NCBI GenBank assembly: GCA_900112325.1
Contig: FOLJ01000018.1
Location: 1 to 64,000 of the forward strand
Length of the DNA stretch: 64,000 nucleotides
Direction: 5' to 3'
Source: Micromonospora sediminimaris
GTDB lineage: Bacteria > Actinomycetota > Actinomycetes > Mycobacteriales > Micromonosporaceae
Shown: positions 9,026 to 18,760 of the stretch, piece by piece
How the letters are laid out: each line of letters opens with the position of its first letter
How positions within the stretch are numbered: the first letter of the stretch is position 1
The notes under the pieces: model-generated
Told to the model about the DNA's origin: nothing
Seen by the model: the letters and a program-made list of their open reading frames with translations, nothing else
Databases searched by the model: none
Program-made: the position numbers and the translations under genes

Positions 9026-9754
9026 ATGAGCCAGGCCGACCCAGCCACCGCACCACCGAGCTGGCCGGTCGGTGCCGACGAGGCGTACGCGGCGGCGCGG
9101 CGCGGACTCGCCGACGCCGAGCAGGAGCTGCGCGACCAGGTCGAACGGGTGGCCGCCGCCCGCCGTGCCCTGCCGCCCGGCCCGCTGCTGGACGACTACC
9201 GGTTTGCCGAGGGCCCCACCGACCTGGACCGCGCCGAGCCGATCCGCGAGGTGCGGCTGCGTGAGCTGTTCGACGGGCACCCGACACTCTTCCTCTACCA
9301 CCTGATGTTCGCTCCGGACGCCGCCGAGGCCTGCCCGATGTGCTCGATGTGGGTCGACGGCTTCCACGGCGTCCTGCCGCATCTGCTGCGGCACACCGCT
9401 GTCGCGGTGGTGGCGAAGGCGCCGCTGCCCAAGCTGCGGGCGTGGGCCCGCAGTCGTGGTTGGGCCGGCCTGCGGATCGTCTCCAGCCACGGCACCTCGT
9501 TCAACGCCGACGTCCGGGCCGAGTACCCGGACGGCACGCAACGCCCGATGGTCAGCGTGCTGCGGGCCGAGGGCGAGCGGGTACGCCATCTCTACTCCGC
9601 CCCGGCGAGCTTCCCGGACGGCGGCGAGCGCGGCATCGACCTGCTCAGCCCGGTCTGGAACGTGCTGGACCTGTTGCCCACCGGACGCGGCGACTGGTAC
9701 GCCGGCAACGACTACGTCGCCGAGCCCGGCGCGGGCCGATCCGCGCCGCGCTGA
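9026..9754 (+). CDS. DUF899 thioredoxin-like protein
   Basis: 242 residues, preceded by a GGGGAG site. It fits the DUF899 family of thioredoxin-fold proteins: an N-terminal helix rich in ELRDQVERVAAARRALP, then LFLYHLMF followed by CPMCSMWVDGF near residue 108, a CxxC in the place of a thioredoxin active site. Members are predicted oxidoreductases of unknown substrate. In this cluster it could handle disulfide or trisulfide chemistry, but that is inference from context. Divergent from the tldE operon; its 3' end overlaps the convergent gene ending at 9712 by 43 bases. Confidence 0.8.
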   Translation: MSQADPATAPPSWPVGADEAYAAARRGLADAEQELRDQVERVAAARRALPPGPLLDDYRFAEGPTDLDRAEPIREVRLRELFDGHPTLFLYHLMFAPDAAEACPMCSMWVDGFHGVLPHLLRHTAVAVVAKAPLPKLRAWARSRGWAGLRIVSSHGTSFNADVRAEYPDGTQRPMVSVLRAEGERVRHLYSAPASFPDGGERGIDLLSPVWNVLDLLPTGRGDWYAGNDYVAEPGAGRSAPR

Positions 9755-10431
9755 CCGACCCGCTCGCCCAGGAACGCCTCGGTGGCCAGCAGATCCGGCA
9801 GCCGTACCGCCGCCAGCCGGCGACCCGCGAAGTCGGCGTACCAGACCAACGCGCCGTCCCAGGTCAGGCCGACCGGCCGACCGTCGACGAGCGCCTCCCC
9901 GAGCAGCCTGCCGTCCCGGCCGTCCACCGCCCGCAGCAGCGCGGCCTCGAAGTCGGCGTAGATCACCACGTCGCCCGCCACGGTCAGGCCGGAGGGCGTA
10001 CCCGGCACCGGAAACTCCCGGCACACGGTCATCGTCTCGACATCGCGCAGTTGCACCACCGACGGGCCGCGCAGACCCATCCACATCATCACGCCGCTGG
10101 TCTCGACACCACAGAGCCGGCCACTCGGTGGCCGGACCTCCCGCTCGTCGAGGACCTCCCCGCTGGTCGGGTCGATCAGCAGGATGCGCTTCGGACGTCC
10201 ACCGACCTGGCACAACGCCCCGCCACCCACCGTCAGGTCCGCCCGGACCCGGCGGCAGGACAGCGTCCGTACCACCGCGCCCGTGGCCGGGTCGAGCGCG
10301 TAGATCTCTCCGGCCGCCTGATCGGAGTGCCAGAAGAACTCACCGTCATGGGTGAGGCCACAGAGGTAACTGCCGGGGGCTGGCAGCTCCCGGGCAATGG
10401 GCAACGTCGTGTCGACACCGGGAATGGTCAT
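9712..10431 (-). CDS. Small beta-propeller protein (SMP-30/glutaminyl-cyclase-like)
   Basis: 239 residues with repeated blade-like strings (YALDPATGAVVRTL, LLIDPTSGEVLDE, AVDGRDGRLLGEA), each D-x-TG or similar followed by hydrophobic strands. That pattern fits a five- or six-bladed propeller of the SMP-30 or glutamine cyclotransferase kind. No signal peptide is present, so it is probably cytoplasmic. It is the last gene of the enediyne core operon, 39 bases after the PLP lyase, which implies a function linked to the core or its sulfur chemistry. No catalytic residues can be assigned. The last codons overlap the convergent DUF899 gene. Confidence 0.7.
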   Translation of the reverse strand: MTIPGVDTTLPIARELPAPGSYLCGLTHDGEFFWHSDQAAGEIYALDPATGAVVRTLSCRRVRADLTVGGGALCQVGGRPKRILLIDPTSGEVLDEREVRPPSGRLCGVETSGVMMWMGLRGPSVVQLRDVETMTVCREFPVPGTPSGLTVAGDVVIYADFEAALLRAVDGRDGRLLGEALVDGRPVGLTWDGALVWYADFAGRRLAAVRLPDLLATEAFLGERVGQRGADRPAPGSAT

Positions 10432-10470
10432 CGGGTACCCCTTCTCGTCTCGGTGGAAGCGGTGAACCGG

Positions 10471-11607
10471 TCAGATGCCATCGGCAAGCGCCCGGGACAC
10501 GTCCTCGACCAGGTCGCGGCCGTCCTCGATACCGGCCGAGAGACGGATGAGTGCGTCACCGATGCCCCGGCGGGCGCGGACCTCGGCGGGCACCGGCCGG
10601 TGCGTCATCAGCGCCGGACACTCCACGAGGGAGTGCACGCCTCCGAGGCTGACGCCGCAGGAGAACAACGCGAACCGGTCCAGCAGCCGCGCAGCCGGGC
10701 CCCCCAGATACTCGAAGGACACCATCGAGCCGGGCTCGGTCATCTGGGCCTTGGCCACCGCGTGCTGCGGATGCTCGGCAAGCCCCGGGTAGTGGACGCG
10801 TCCGACGACCGGGCTGGCCCGGAGCCGCTCGACCAGCGCCCACGCGTTCGCCACCTGCCGACTCACCCGCAGCGACAGCGTGTGCAGACCCCGCCGGACC
10901 AGAAAGCAGTCAAGCGCGCCCGGCACGTTGCCGGCCGCCGTTCGGTACGACCGGTACGCCGCGTGCAGTTCCTCGTCCCGGTAGACCAGAGCGCCACCCA
11001 GCACGTCGGCGTGCCCGGCGATCGACTTGGTCGTGCTGTAGAGGGAGACGTCCGCGCCGAGGTCCAGTGGGCGCTGGAGCGCCGGACTGGCGAAGGTGTT
11101 GTCCACCACCAGCCGGGCACCGCGCTCGTGCGCCCGGCCAGCGACCTCGGCGATGTCCACCACGCTCAGCAACGGATTGGTGGGCGTCTCGACCCAGACC
11201 AGCGCGACGCCGGGGACGTCCAGCGCGCTGTCGATCCCCTCCGGGGTGGTCAGGTCGGCGTAGCGCACCCGGACACCCTGCCGGGCTGCCAGCTCGAACA
11301 ACGCGTCGGTGCCGGAGTACACGTCGTCGGTGCTCACCACGCACTGTCCCGGGCGCAGCTGGGCGAGCACGGTCGCCGCGGCGGCCTGCCCGGAGGACAG
11401 GACGGTGGCGAACCGTGCCCCCTCCAGATCGGCAAGACACTCCTCCAGTTGCTCCCGGGTCGGGTTCTCACCCCGCCCGTAGAAGTAGCGGAGGTCGTCC
11501 TGCGCCCGCCGCTCGTACGTCGTCGAGAGGTGGATCGGCGGCACCACGTCTCCGGTGCCCGGCGTTGCCCGACGACCCCCGTGCACCAGGCGCGTGTCGA
11601 ACCGCAT
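10471..11607 (-). CDS. calE6: CalE6-like PLP lyase (methionine gamma-lyase/cystathionine family)
   Basis: 378 residues of the Cys/Met metabolism PLP family, which cleaves or forms C-S bonds. Seen: YFYGRGENPTREQLEECLA (the Y-x-R phosphate motif), SSGQAAA, VDNTFASP and SLYSTTKSIAGHADVLGG with the PLP lysine. CalE6 of calicheamicin biosynthesis is known as a methionine gamma-lyase-like enzyme, and the match in length and place is good. It starts only 3 bases after the thioesterase stop, inside the core operon. It could release methanethiol or a sulfide for the methyl trisulfide trigger, or supply sulfur in another form. Confidence 0.85.
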   Translation of the reverse strand: MRFDTRLVHGGRRATPGTGDVVPPIHLSTTYERRAQDDLRYFYGRGENPTREQLEECLADLEGARFATVLSSGQAAAATVLAQLRPGQCVVSTDDVYSGTDALFELAARQGVRVRYADLTTPEGIDSALDVPGVALVWVETPTNPLLSVVDIAEVAGRAHERGARLVVDNTFASPALQRPLDLGADVSLYSTTKSIAGHADVLGGALVYRDEELHAAYRSYRTAAGNVPGALDCFLVRRGLHTLSLRVSRQVANAWALVERLRASPVVGRVHYPGLAEHPQHAVAKAQMTEPGSMVSFEYLGGPAARLLDRFALFSCGVSLGGVHSLVECPALMTHRPVPAEVRARRGIGDALIRLSAGIEDGRDLVEDVSRALADGI

Positions 11608-11610
11608 TGG

Positions 11611-12057
11611 TCACCCCACCCCGACGCCGGCACCGCGGAACGGTGACAGTGCCCGGACCAGGCCGGCCGGTACGCGGGCCGGTTCGGTACGTCCGTTCGG
11701 CCCACGCATGCAGGCGATCCGCTGCCGCCCCCGGGCCACCAGCAGGTCGTCCTCGGCGATCCGCAGGTAGTCGAAGGCCAGCTCCATCTGCGTCTGGGTC
11801 AACTCGGCCAGCCGCATGCGTACCGCCAGCCGATCGAACGGAGCCAGCTCGGCGAAGAACTCGCAGTCGACCTTCAGGGTGAACAGTTTCAGGTCGCCTC
11901 GCAGCTCGTCGAGCACCTCGGGCGCGTGCTCGTGCAGGAACATCTCCCGGCACCGACCCTGCCACCGCAGGTAGTTGACGTAGTAGACGTTGCCGACGAG
12001 GTTGGTCTCCTCGAAACCGATGGTGTGGTGGTACTCGTAGTAGCGCGACACTGTCAC
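11611..12057 (-). CDS. calE7: Enediyne hot-dog thioesterase (CalE7/SgcE10 family)
   Basis: 148 residues. The GTG at 12057 overlaps the PKSE stop (GTGA, 12054-12057), so the start is firm and the two are coupled. It releases the polyene chain from the PKSE. The sequence GFEETNLVGNVYYVNYLRWQGRCRE is the hot-dog signature. Asn19 sits where 4-hydroxybenzoyl-CoA thioesterases have a catalytic aspartate, a known feature of enediyne thioesterases, which lack the acidic residue. Homotetrameric and cytosolic by family. Confidence 0.95.
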   Translation of the reverse strand: MTVSRYYEYHHTIGFEETNLVGNVYYVNYLRWQGRCREMFLHEHAPEVLDELRGDLKLFTLKVDCEFFAELAPFDRLAVRMRLAELTQTQMELAFDYLRIAEDDLLVARGRQRIACMRGPNGRTEPARVPAGLVRALSPFRGAGVGVG

Positions 12058-15000
12058 CCCTCCGTCCCGTTGAGGACCGCCACCACGACCTGCTCCGCGG
12101 CGCCCGCCACCGTGCACACCCGGGTGGCGATCCGCACGCCACCGGAGTCCAGCACCACCCACCCGTCCGGGGCGGCGCCGGACACCAGGGTCAACGGACC
12201 GCCGGTGCGCCCCGCCTTCTGCAGGCACTCGGTCGCGCACCACACCCGGGTCGCCGCGAGGTCCGGCGTGTCACCGACCTCGGCGACGAGCAGCGCCGCC
12301 AGCGGCCCGTGCCGACCGATCAGGTCGCGCCGGGCGTCCGCCGACCGGACGGTCACCGGCTCCACGTCGCAGGCCAGCGGGGCGCCACCGACCACCGCGA
12401 GGCGCAGTGGCGCGGAGTACGCCACCGACACCTCACCCAGGCCGTCGGCCTCGGGTCGCCCGTCCGGTCGGTGGCGTACCACCACCGGCCGGCCAGCCGC
12501 CCGGGACAGCAGTGTCTCGGCGTCGCGCGGCCCACCGCCCGGCGCGGCAGCCACCGCGACGTCCCCGGTGAACACCTCCGCCAGACGCCGCTGCAACAGC
12601 GGCCCGAGCAGCACCGCCGGCCAACCCGAGGCCGGTGCGTGTGGACGCACCGCGCGCAGTCGAAGCCCTGTCCAGCTCTCGATCACCGTGCCGGTCGCGT
12701 CACGGACCACCGCGTCGTAGACGTAGCCCGTGCCGTGCTGTTCGCGTTCCCAGGCGGTGATGGTCACCGTCTCGGCCGCGGAGAGCTTCGGACCGGCGGA
12801 CCAGATCCGGTCGATGCCCTCCGGCAGCAGCGTCGCATCCGGCACGCAAACCTGGATGCCATGCATGAACGCGTCCCGGGCACCGGGGTCGCCCAGCACG
12901 AGACGGCCCGGTAGGAAGCGGCTGAACCATTCCCCCGCGTCGCTGGTGGTCACCTCCGCCTCGACGAGCCGCGCCGCCACCTGCCGGTAGCTGTTCAGCC
13001 GCTGGAACCGACCGGCCTGGAACAGCAGGTCACCGTAGAGGTCCCGGGCCGGTTCCAGGGGAAGGGCCGGCAGCTCCGTCTGCTCCGGCGCGGCGGTGTC
13101 CTCCGGGTACGGCCCGTCCGGCGCGAACCGCATGCGGGCCCGGAAGTGGTCCGCCGCGAAGCCGGTCTCGGCGCTGCGGATCACGACGTCGATCACCTGT
13201 CCCGACCGGACCAGCGCGGCCACCCGGATCGTGACACCGCTCTGCGGGTCGACCACCACCGGCCGATCGAACCGGACGTCCTCGATGACCGGCACTCCCG
13301 GGTGGCGGGCCAGCGCGGTGGCGACCTGGGCCATGGCCTCCAGCCCGAGCACCGCGGGGAAGATCAGGTCACCGTCTAGCTGGTGATCGGCCAGGTACGG
13401 GTCGGTGGTGGGCGCGAGATCCACCTCGCAGACGAGTTCCACGCCGTCGTAGCGGATGAGAGGTCGTTCGGTGAACCGCAACAGTGGCAGCTCCGGCCGG
13501 TGGTACCGCAGGGTCTCCAGCCCACCGGTACGCCCGGTGACCACCACCACCGGCGGCAACGTGTCGTCGGAGAGCACCTCGCGCAGCACCCGCAGCCCGT
13601 CCTCCGGGCCGATCGGGGTGACGCCACGGCCGCTGAGCGCCTCGACCACCGACAGCCGTTCCCCCATGCCGACGCCGGACCACACCGACCACTCCAGACA
13701 GACAGCGCGGCACGTCGGGTAGGTCGCCGCGACATCCCGGGTCAGCTCCGCGAGTGCCTCGTTGGCGGCGGCGTAGTGCGCCTCACCATGCAGCCCGGCC
13801 CGCCCGATGATGCTGCCGAACGTCACGAGCAGCCGCAGCTGCGCAGGGTCGATCGCGGCGAGCACCGCGCGCAGGCCGCCCACCTTCGGCGCGAACACCT
13901 GGCGGACCGCGGCCTCGTCGAGGTCGCCGAGCGCGGTGGGGGTGTTCAGCCCGGCGCCGTGCAGCACGGCAGTCACCGGGCCCCAGTCGGCGGTGAGGTC
14001 GGCGACGGCGGCGGCGACGGCGGCGGGGTCGGTGACGTCCACCCGCAGGTAACGCAGGTCGCTGGCGGAGTCACGCAGCCGGGACAGGTTCGCGGACAGC
14101 ACCTCGTCGGTGGCCGGGTCGGAACGACCGACCACCGCCAGCCGGCCACCGCTCTCCCGGGCCAGCAGCGCGGCCGCCTCGGCGGTGATGCCCTTGCCGC
14201 CACCGGTCACCAGCAGCACGTCCGCCGGTCCCAGGGGCAGCGCACCCGGCCGGGGATCGACCGGAGTAGGCCGCAGCACCGGCACCCGGCGGATGCCCAC
14301 CGCGTCGTACGTCACCTCGGTGAAGTCGACGGTGCCGGCCACCTCGGTCACCACCCGGTCCACGGTGTCCGGTCCGAGCGGAGTCGTCACCACCGTCGTC
14401 CGCAGCCGGTCACCCTCCAGTCGGGCGGTCTTCGCCAGCGCCCCGCCCCGTGCCGCCGGTTGCACCAGCACCAGCCGGCCACCGGGGGGTTGCCGCAGCG
14501 CGGCCTGGGCACCGCGTACCGCGGCCTCCAGGTACGCCTCGTCGGGGTCGTCCGGCAGGCAGACCAGGACGCCAGAGCCGAGCCCGGCCTCCTCCAGCGC
14601 GCGCCGCAGCGGTTCGGCGAGCCGATGGCCGGGACTGGCGTAGACGTCCCACCGGCCCCCGGTGCCCGCCGGCTCGCCCGCCGGCGCCGGCTCGTCAACC
14701 AGGTCGACGACGAAGGTTCGTACCCAGGGCGCGACCCCGGCGACGACATCGGCTGGTCCAGCGGTGTCCTCACGCCCCCGGGCATGCAGCGCCTCGGCCA
14801 TCTCCCGCACGGTGGCGGTGGCGAAGTTGGTCGGCACGGACACCGCCGAAAGCCCCATCGCCCGCGCCGCCTCGTTGACGATCTGCCCAACGGTGATCGA
14901 GCTCATGTGCAGGTCGTCGAGGAGGCGACTGTCCTCGTGGAGCACCTCCACCGGCAACTCCGCCCGCTGCGCCACCAACTGGCGGACCAGCTCCAACGCC

Positions 15001-17801
15001 CCGTCGCCGGCGGGAAGCGCGACCTCGGCGGTCGGCGCTGGCGACGCGGCGGTGGCCGGCACCGCCACCTGGGGAGCCGACTCGCAGGGGTTGGCGAAGA
15101 AGGTGCTCGGCCGGTCCAGGTCCAACGGCCGGGTGAACCGGTCCTCGAACAACGCCGGATAGCTGGCCGGACCACCCAGCACGTACACCGCACCGACGGC
15201 GGTGAGCAGGCCGACGAGAGACTCGGCGTCGGTGTCCAGCGCCAGCGCCGGAAGGTCCGGCATCTGGTCCCGGGCCAGCCGACTGAGCACCTGCCCCGGA
15301 CCCACCTCGACGAACAGGTCGACCTCGACCGCGGCACGGGCCAGCGCCACGGTGAAGCGCACCGGCGCCTGGATCTGCCGGTGCAGCAGCTCGACCAGAT
15401 CGGTGTCCGGTGGCAGTACGATCCCGGTCACCGTCGAGGCCACCCGCCGCAACGGTGGGCCGAACCGGCATGACCGCAGCCGTTCGCCGAAGGCTTCGGC
15501 CGCAGGCGCCATCAGCGGCGAGTGGAAGGCGTGCGAGACATTCAGTCGGGTGCAGGCCAGACCGGCCAGCGACGCCCGCCGGGCCACCTCGCCGACGGCG
15601 TCGTCAGTGCCGGCCACCACCGTCTGTCGGGGGCCGTTGTAGCCGGCCACCACCGCGCCCGTGCCGTCGAGCAGGGCGGCGGTCTCCGCCGGGTCGCCGA
15701 TGACGCCGGCCATCGCACCCGGCCGGGCCAGGCTCGCCATGAGGTGCCCCCGCGCCGCGACCAGATCCCGCAGCTCACCCTCGTCCAGGCAGCCCGCCCA
15801 GTGCAGAGCGGTCAGCTCGCCGAGGCTGTGCCCGACAGCGACGGTGGCGTCGATGTCGAGCGCGTCGAGCACCCGCAACGCGCCGATCGACCCGGTGACG
15901 ATGCGGGGTTGGGCGGCGGCGGTCCCGACGCTTTCGGCACGGTCACCGCCGGGGACGTCGCCGGCGGTCCGCCAGACCTCGTCCACCTCGGTGAATCGCC
16001 GGCGCAGTGCGCCGCCACCCCAACCCTGACCGGAGCCCTGGCCGGGAAAGAGGAAGCCGACGCGGACCGGACGGGTGACCCGTCCGACGAAGACACCCAG
16101 CCCCGGGTCGACCAGCCTGCCCGGGGCCCCGGGCGCCAGCGCGGCAGCTGCCGCCTCCACCGCCCGCTCGGCCTCCCGGGGGGTACGGGCCACGACGGCG
16201 GCCCGGTAGGCCCGCCCTCGTTGCTGCCGGTGCAGCGTCGCCGCCAGGTCGGCCAGGTCGGCGAAGGCGAGCCCGGCCACCGTCGGCCGTAGCTGCTCCA
16301 GCCGTTCCCGCAGCGCGTCCGGGCCGTCGGCGTCCACCAGGAGCAACTCGGCGTCCTGCGCCGACCGGGCCAGCTGCCGGGTACGCCGGTCCAACTGCCG
16401 GCGACGCGGACGGACCGGCCCGTCGATCACCAGGTGGGTGTTGATGCCGCCGAACCCCATCGCGGTGATCCCGGCCCGCTGTGGGGCGTCGTCCGGCCAC
16501 GGCTCAGCCTGGCGGACCACTCGCAGCGCCGGCCGGTCACCGACGAGTTCGGCGTGCGGATCGGTGCAACCCACGGTCGGCGGGATGACCTGATGGTGCA
16601 CCGCGAGTACGGCCTTGATCAGCCCGGCCACGCCGGCCGCCGCCTTGGTGTGACCGATCATGCCCTTGATGGAACCGATCGCCGCCGGTGCGACCTGCGG
16701 ATCCGCCGACCGCCGTTCCGCGCCGAGTGCCCTCAGTTCGGTGGCGTCGCCCACCGCGGTCCCGGTGCCGTGTCCCTCGAACAGCGGCACGCTCTCCACG
16801 CCGAAGCCGGCCCGTTGGTACGCGCGGCGCAGCGCCAACCGGTAGCCGTCGGCCTCGGGTCGGGTCATGCCGCCACGCCCGTCGGAGGAGACGCCCCAGC
16901 CGGCAACCGTGGCGTAGATGCGGCGGCCCTGCGCGAGCGCGTCCCGCTCCCGCATCAGCACGACCATGCCGCAGCCCTCACCAGGCCAGAATCCGTTGGA
17001 CCGACGGTCGTAGACGTACATCTCCTCCCGGGCCAGGGCGCCGGTGCGGGCGAAACCGACCATCTCGAACGGATCGATCGACAGGTCCACCCCACCGGCG
17101 ATCGCCACGTCGACGTCCTGATCGGACAGGTTGCGACAGGCGGTGAGCACGGACAACAGCGAGGAGGCGCAGGCGCCGTCCACGGTGTAGCCGCCGCCGT
17201 GCAGGTCGAAGTAGTTGCAGATGCGACCGGCGATGGTGTTGGACAGGCCACCGGCGAGGCTGTCCTCGGTCACCTCCGGGAACGGCGACTTGTAGGAGGA
17301 CTCCAGGCCGGCGAGGAAGTCCGCCACCCGCTCGTCGTCCCAGCCCTGCGCGCCCAGCGCGGCGCCCACCACCCGCCGCACGTACGGCCAGCGCAGCCGC
17401 ATCGTCCCCGCCCGGGTGAATTCGCCGGTCAGCGTGTTGCCGACGACGACGGCCGTACGCTCGCGGGGCAGGCCGTCGCCCTCGGCGAACCCGGCATCGG
17501 CCAGCGCCTGCGCGGCCATGTCCAGTGCCAGCCAGTGGGTCAGGTCGGTGGAGCGGTAGGTGCTGCCGCTGACCTTGAAGCCGACCCGGTCGAACTCGTA
17601 CCCCTCGATCACCGCGGCGTTGGCCGCGTAGTAGCGGTCAGCCGCGGTCGGGTCCGCCGACCAGTAGTCCTCGGCGCGCATCCGCTCGTCGGGCAGCCGG
17701 CGGAACGCCCGCCGCCCGGCGAGGACGTTCTCCCAGAGTTGACCAGGTCCGGCGGCGTCAGGAAACCGGCAGGCCAGGCCGACCACGGCGATCCGACTCA
17801 T
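12054..17801 (-). CDS. calE8: Iterative enediyne polyketide synthase PKSE
   Basis: 1,915 residues, near the usual ~1,920 of 10-membered enediyne synthases. It builds the linear polyene precursor of the warhead from malonyl-CoA. Domains: KS with GACASS, Cys211 (the same number as in CalE8); AT with VGHSLGE near residue 650; an unusual ACP with LHMSSITVGQI around Ser967/968; KR with VTGGGKGITAEAA near 1200; DH with DHQLDGDLIFP near 1475; and a C-terminal integral phosphopantetheinyl transferase with WCATECLQKAGR. The ATG at 17801 overlaps the unbU stop (ATGA). An in-frame upstream extension to 18848 would lie wholly inside unbU and was discarded. Confidence 0.97.
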   Translation of the reverse strand: MSRIAVVGLACRFPDAAGPGQLWENVLAGRRAFRRLPDERMRAEDYWSADPTAADRYYAANAAVIEGYEFDRVGFKVSGSTYRSTDLTHWLALDMAAQALADAGFAEGDGLPRERTAVVVGNTLTGEFTRAGTMRLRWPYVRRVVGAALGAQGWDDERVADFLAGLESSYKSPFPEVTEDSLAGGLSNTIAGRICNYFDLHGGGYTVDGACASSLLSVLTACRNLSDQDVDVAIAGGVDLSIDPFEMVGFARTGALAREEMYVYDRRSNGFWPGEGCGMVVLMRERDALAQGRRIYATVAGWGVSSDGRGGMTRPEADGYRLALRRAYQRAGFGVESVPLFEGHGTGTAVGDATELRALGAERRSADPQVAPAAIGSIKGMIGHTKAAAGVAGLIKAVLAVHHQVIPPTVGCTDPHAELVGDRPALRVVRQAEPWPDDAPQRAGITAMGFGGINTHLVIDGPVRPRRRQLDRRTRQLARSAQDAELLLVDADGPDALRERLEQLRPTVAGLAFADLADLAATLHRQQRGRAYRAAVVARTPREAERAVEAAAAALAPGAPGRLVDPGLGVFVGRVTRPVRVGFLFPGQGSGQGWGGGALRRRFTEVDEVWRTAGDVPGGDRAESVGTAAAQPRIVTGSIGALRVLDALDIDATVAVGHSLGELTALHWAGCLDEGELRDLVAARGHLMASLARPGAMAGVIGDPAETAALLDGTGAVVAGYNGPRQTVVAGTDDAVGEVARRASLAGLACTRLNVSHAFHSPLMAPAAEAFGERLRSCRFGPPLRRVASTVTGIVLPPDTDLVELLHRQIQAPVRFTVALARAAVEVDLFVEVGPGQVLSRLARDQMPDLPALALDTDAESLVGLLTAVGAVYVLGGPASYPALFEDRFTRPLDLDRPSTFFANPCESAPQVAVPATAASPAPTAEVALPAGDGALELVRQLVAQRAELPVEVLHEDSRLLDDLHMSSITVGQIVNEAARAMGLSAVSVPTNFATATVREMAEALHARGREDTAGPADVVAGVAPWVRTFVVDLVDEPAPAGEPAGTGGRWDVYASPGHRLAEPLRRALEEAGLGSGVLVCLPDDPDEAYLEAAVRGAQAALRQPPGGRLVLVQPAARGGALAKTARLEGDRLRTTVVTTPLGPDTVDRVVTEVAGTVDFTEVTYDAVGIRRVPVLRPTPVDPRPGALPLGPADVLLVTGGGKGITAEAAALLARESGGRLAVVGRSDPATDEVLSANLSRLRDSASDLRYLRVDVTDPAAVAAAVADLTADWGPVTAVLHGAGLNTPTALGDLDEAAVRQVFAPKVGGLRAVLAAIDPAQLRLLVTFGSIIGRAGLHGEAHYAAANEALAELTRDVAATYPTCRAVCLEWSVWSGVGMGERLSVVEALSGRGVTPIGPEDGLRVLREVLSDDTLPPVVVVTGRTGGLETLRYHRPELPLLRFTERPLIRYDGVELVCEVDLAPTTDPYLADHQLDGDLIFPAVLGLEAMAQVATALARHPGVPVIEDVRFDRPVVVDPQSGVTIRVAALVRSGQVIDVVIRSAETGFAADHFRARMRFAPDGPYPEDTAAPEQTELPALPLEPARDLYGDLLFQAGRFQRLNSYRQVAARLVEAEVTTSDAGEWFSRFLPGRLVLGDPGARDAFMHGIQVCVPDATLLPEGIDRIWSAGPKLSAAETVTITAWEREQHGTGYVYDAVVRDATGTVIESWTGLRLRAVRPHAPASGWPAVLLGPLLQRRLAEVFTGDVAVAAAPGGGPRDAETLLSRAAGRPVVVRHRPDGRPEADGLGEVSVAYSAPLRLAVVGGAPLACDVEPVTVRSADARRDLIGRHGPLAALLVAEVGDTPDLAATRVWCATECLQKAGRTGGPLTLVSGAAPDGWVVLDSGGVRIATRVCTVAGAAEQVVVAVLNGTEG

Positions 17802-18760
17802 GCCCGCACCATCTCGCGTGTCACGCTGGCCGACACCTTGCCGTCCAGAGCGCCGGCGTCGGTGGGCCCCGGCCGCGCGGCGAGGCGGACCGCGTGCAGC
17901 GACCAGAGGAAGCCGCCACGGATCAGGCAGACGATCGCGGTGGCGAAGAACAGCCCGTACACGACGGATGCGCCGGTGAGCACGCCGTAGACCAGCGCGA
18001 CACCGCCACCGAAGGCGAACTGTGACGAGGGCTTCGACGGTGTCGTCCCCGGATCGGTGATCATGTAGTTGGTGAACAGCACGAACGCCACGCCGGTCAT
18101 GGTGGCCAGCGCGCCGACGATGGAGGTGTCGAGCACCAGGCCACGGAACACCGACTGGAGGACGAACACCCCCAGCCAGCCGGCGATCAGCCACATTCGG
18201 CCGGTGAGCTTGGCGTTGAGCAGCGTCCCGAAGATCACGATCACCGCCGGGACGATCCAGTCGCCGACGCCGGTGAGGTGCTCGGTGAACTGGTACGGCG
18301 GTGCGATGGAGATCCACGGAAACAGCAGCAGCGCGATCGCGATGCCGAAGTTCGACGGGTTCATGTAGTGCCGGAGCCGGCCGTTGACCGGCGCTCGGAA
18401 CAGCCACTTGCCGCTGATCGCGACCATCACCGCGAAGAGCATGACCGGCACCTGGTCGTTGACGTACAGCAGCATGTTCACGGCGAGGCTGGTGATGTGC
18501 GCCGGGTAGAGGAACTCGACGAATCCGCGTACGCCGCCGCCGAGGTAACGCGCGCGGCGCTCCTCGGCCCACGCGCCGATCGTCTCCAGCAGGATCTCGA
18601 CGCTGTACCCCACCGCCAGTGCGAGCAGTGGCCACGCCCAGGCCTGCTCGAACCCGAGCACGGTGTACCCGAAGATGTTCAGGGCCGTGATGGAGATGGC
18701 GAACCTGCGCAGCGCGGTGACGATCCGCGGGTCCTTGTGTTGGGTACGCTGCTGACTCAT
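17798..18760 (-). CDS. unbU: UnbU, multi-span membrane protein of the enediyne cassette
   Basis: 320 residues with about eight to ten hydrophobic segments. It contains MNPSNFGIAIALLL and NYMITDPGTTPSKPSS, which resemble the RnfD/NqrB family of flavin-carrying membrane proteins, where the TDP-x-T/S-P region follows the flavin site. UnbU is one of the five proteins found with nearly every enediyne PKS; its exact role is not known. The ATG at 18760 overlaps the unbV stop (ATGA). A redox or quinone-linked role at the membrane is inferred from the RnfD likeness. Confidence 0.92.
   Translation of the reverse strand: MSQQRTQHKDPRIVTALRRFAISITALNIFGYTVLGFEQAWAWPLLALAVGYSVEILLETIGAWAEERRARYLGGGVRGFVEFLYPAHITSLAVNMLLYVNDQVPVMLFAVMVAISGKWLFRAPVNGRLRHYMNPSNFGIAIALLLFPWISIAPPYQFTEHLTGVGDWIVPAVIVIFGTLLNAKLTGRMWLIAGWLGVFVLQSVFRGLVLDTSIVGALATMTGVAFVLFTNYMITDPGTTPSKPSSQFAFGGGVALVYGVLTGASVVYGLFFATAIVCLIRGGFLWSLHAVRLAARPGPTDAGALDGKVSASVTREMVRA

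Noticed and set aside
9340..11646. Long open frame on the plus strand (about 770 codons)
   Set aside because: It runs opposite two clear genes with recognisable motifs; its translation is arginine/proline/histidine-rich and has no family features. High-GC shadow.
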